From Olsenella_L sp051876355 (lineage in GTDB: Bacteria > Actinomycetota > Coriobacteriia > Coriobacteriales > Atopobiaceae): 61,340 bases of DNA. Under the pieces are notes generated by a model. It saw only the letters and a list, made by a program, of their open reading frames with translations, did no database searches and was not told the DNA's origin. The first letter of the stretch is position 1. Every line of letters begins with the position of its first letter. Below are positions 60,238-61,340 of the stretch, piece after piece. The translations under genes and the position numbers were made by a program. The DNA lies in contig JBJEHU010000004.1 in NCBI GenBank assembly GCA_051876355.1, forward strand, positions 1 through 61,340, given 5' to 3'.

Positions 60238-61313
60238 GAGAGAAAAAGGAGGAAAGCGTCGGAGGCCAGCTCTGGTCCCGTGGCCGCTTTGCTGCCGCAT
60301 TCGGATTCACGGCCCTGCTTGTTGCGTCGTCGAATCTGCTTATGCAGGCCATCCAGAAGACGGATTCGCCTCTCTGGGCAATCGCTGCCATGGAGACGGG
60401 AAACATCCTGTTCGTGAGCTTCCTGATTGTCTTCACCATTGCATATTGGCAGCGCAGGACCGTCACAGAACCGGTCCGCAGCATCCTTGCGACCGTCAGG
60501 GCTGTCGAAGGTGGAGATTTCACGTCCCGGGTGGATCGCAGCTCCTGGGAGAAGGTGGCAGGGCATCTCCATGAGTTCGATGTCCTTGCTGACGGTGTCG
60601 ATGCAATGGCGAAAGAGCTCGCAGGGACGGAGAGCCTGCGCTCCGACTTCATTGCGAATGTCTCTCACGAATTCAAGAACCCGATTGCAGCGCCTTCGAG
60701 CTATGCGCAGCTCCTTGCAGAGGATGAGGTGTCGGAGGCGGACCGGAAGCTCTATGCGGACAAGATGCTCACGGTGCTCGGCAACCTCTCCGAACTTGTC
60801 GGAAACATCCTGAAGATCAATCGTCTCGAGAACCAGACGATCTATCCAGCTCCGCGCACGTTCGATCTCGGCGAGGAGCTTTGCGAGAGCTTCCTGCCCT
60901 TTGCGGATGCCTGCGAGAAGAAGGGGCTCGACGTCACAGTCGAGATGGATGACGGCGTACTCGTGCATTCAGATCCCGATATCCTCGGCATGCTCTGGTC
61001 GAACCTCTTCTCGAACGCCGTGAAGTTCACAGGAGAAGGCGGGAAGATCTCGATCGGGATGCATGAGAAGTCTGAAGGCGTGGTCACAGTCACGGTCACA
61101 GACACGGGCTGCGGCATGGACGAGGAGACGAAGCGGCGTGTCTTCGAGAAGTTCTATCAGGGAGACCCATCGCATGCAACCAAGGGCAATGGCCTCGGCA
61201 TGGCACTGGCGAAGAGGGCAGCAGATGTGACGGGCGCCACGATTGGCCTCGAAAGCGAAGCGGGCCATGGGACGACGTTCACAGTCACGCTGCCTGCTGC
61301 CTCTCAGGTCTGA
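60234..61313 (+). CDS. Sensor histidine kinase
   Basis: The protein has 359 residues. Two membrane helices (about 20-37 and 50-72) enclose only a short outside loop, so the signal is probably sensed in or near the membrane. A HAMP segment (AVEGGDFTSRV) precedes the phospho-acceptor FIANVSHEFKNPI (His about residue 145). N-box NLFSNAVKFT, G1 DTGCGMDEET and G2 GNGLGMALAKR complete the ATPase. It pairs with the response regulator by overlap. The helix after the His has an unusual AAPSSYAQ instead of the common LTSI.GYAQ form. Confidence 0.93.
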   Translation: MREKKEESVGGQLWSRGRFAAAFGFTALLVASSNLLMQAIQKTDSPLWAIAAMETGNILFVSFLIVFTIAYWQRRTVTEPVRSILATVRAVEGGDFTSRVDRSSWEKVAGHLHEFDVLADGVDAMAKELAGTESLRSDFIANVSHEFKNPIAAPSSYAQLLAEDEVSEADRKLYADKMLTVLGNLSELVGNILKINRLENQTIYPAPRTFDLGEELCESFLPFADACEKKGLDVTVEMDDGVLVHSDPDILGMLWSNLFSNAVKFTGEGGKISIGMHEKSEGVVTVTVTDTGCGMDEETKRRVFEKFYQGDPSHATKGNGLGMALAKRAADVTGATIGLESEAGHGTTFTVTLPAASQV

Positions 61314-61340
61314 TTGATGACTTTCTCTTCGATTGCAGGC

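Overview
The window looks like chromosomal DNA of a high-GC anaerobic actinobacterium of the class Coriobacteriia (an Olsenella/Atopobium/Collinsella-like organism). This is inferred from the strong G/C third-position bias, the fermentative gene set (monomeric [FeFe]-hydrogenase, PEP carboxylase, lactate-type dehydrogenase, iron alcohol dehydrogenase), the absence of respiratory genes and the tight operon spacing. The genus cannot be fixed from the sequence alone. I saw no tRNA, rRNA or CRISPR array.

Layout. 1-1100 holds decayed insertion-sequence debris (an IS3-type OrfA, a probable OrfB remnant and a second transposase scrap). 1349-2005 is an XRE regulator with a palindrome in front of it. 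2328-7983 is a four-gene catabolic operon: anion-type permease, hydantoinase/oxoprolinase-type protein, an unrecognised HExxH protein and an FAD oxidoreductase. It contains a striking 20-nt inverted repeat between the first two genes and ends in a hairpin. 8046-9540 looks less GC-rich and carries a DprA/Smf-like gene broken by one in-frame TAG. Then follow an ABC-F ATPase, an iron alcohol dehydrogenase, a NUDIX/DUF1905 pair, a heterodimeric ABC exporter, a repeat-helical protein and two flavin reductases. Next come an extradiol dioxygenase divergent from an HxlR-ZIP pair, and a phosphate transporter (Pit plus its DUF47 partner).

23470-34476 contains a pentapeptide-repeat protein, a lactate/malate-type dehydrogenase, a threonine aldolase, a branched-chain aminotransferase, an MscL channel with an added zinc ribbon, HisRS, a CbiM-CbiQ metal-uptake pair without its ATPase, and a GntR regulator facing a KDG kinase/KDPG aldolase operon. 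34817-46488 holds an NhaC-type antiporter divergent from a LysR regulator, an RluD-type pseudouridine synthase, an [FeFe]-hydrogenase with group-B-like motifs, a HAD phosphatase, AspRS and PEP carboxylase.

47570-54755 is a metal module: feoA-feoA-feoB with a large acidic insertion in FeoB, a 28-codon membrane ORF coupled to an AraC regulator, a DUF6110 protein and a P-type ATPase lacking the usual CPx motif. 54932-61313 carries ManA, two flavodoxins produced by a tandem duplication that includes their terminators, a 47-aa membrane protein, an SDR/epimerase pair and a two-component system.

Working together: ferrous iron uptake, flavodoxins (the usual ferredoxin substitutes in iron shortage), the FeS-rich hydrogenase and flavin reductases outline a low-potential electron economy. 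KdgK/Eda feed uronate-derived KDG into pyruvate and glyceraldehyde-3-phosphate. PEP carboxylase, the lactate-type dehydrogenase, the alcohol dehydrogenase and the hydrogenase are the likely redox sinks. Many genes end in strong hairpins with G.U-tolerant stems, and several starts are TTG or GTG, or overlap the preceding gene by 1, 4 or 14 bases.
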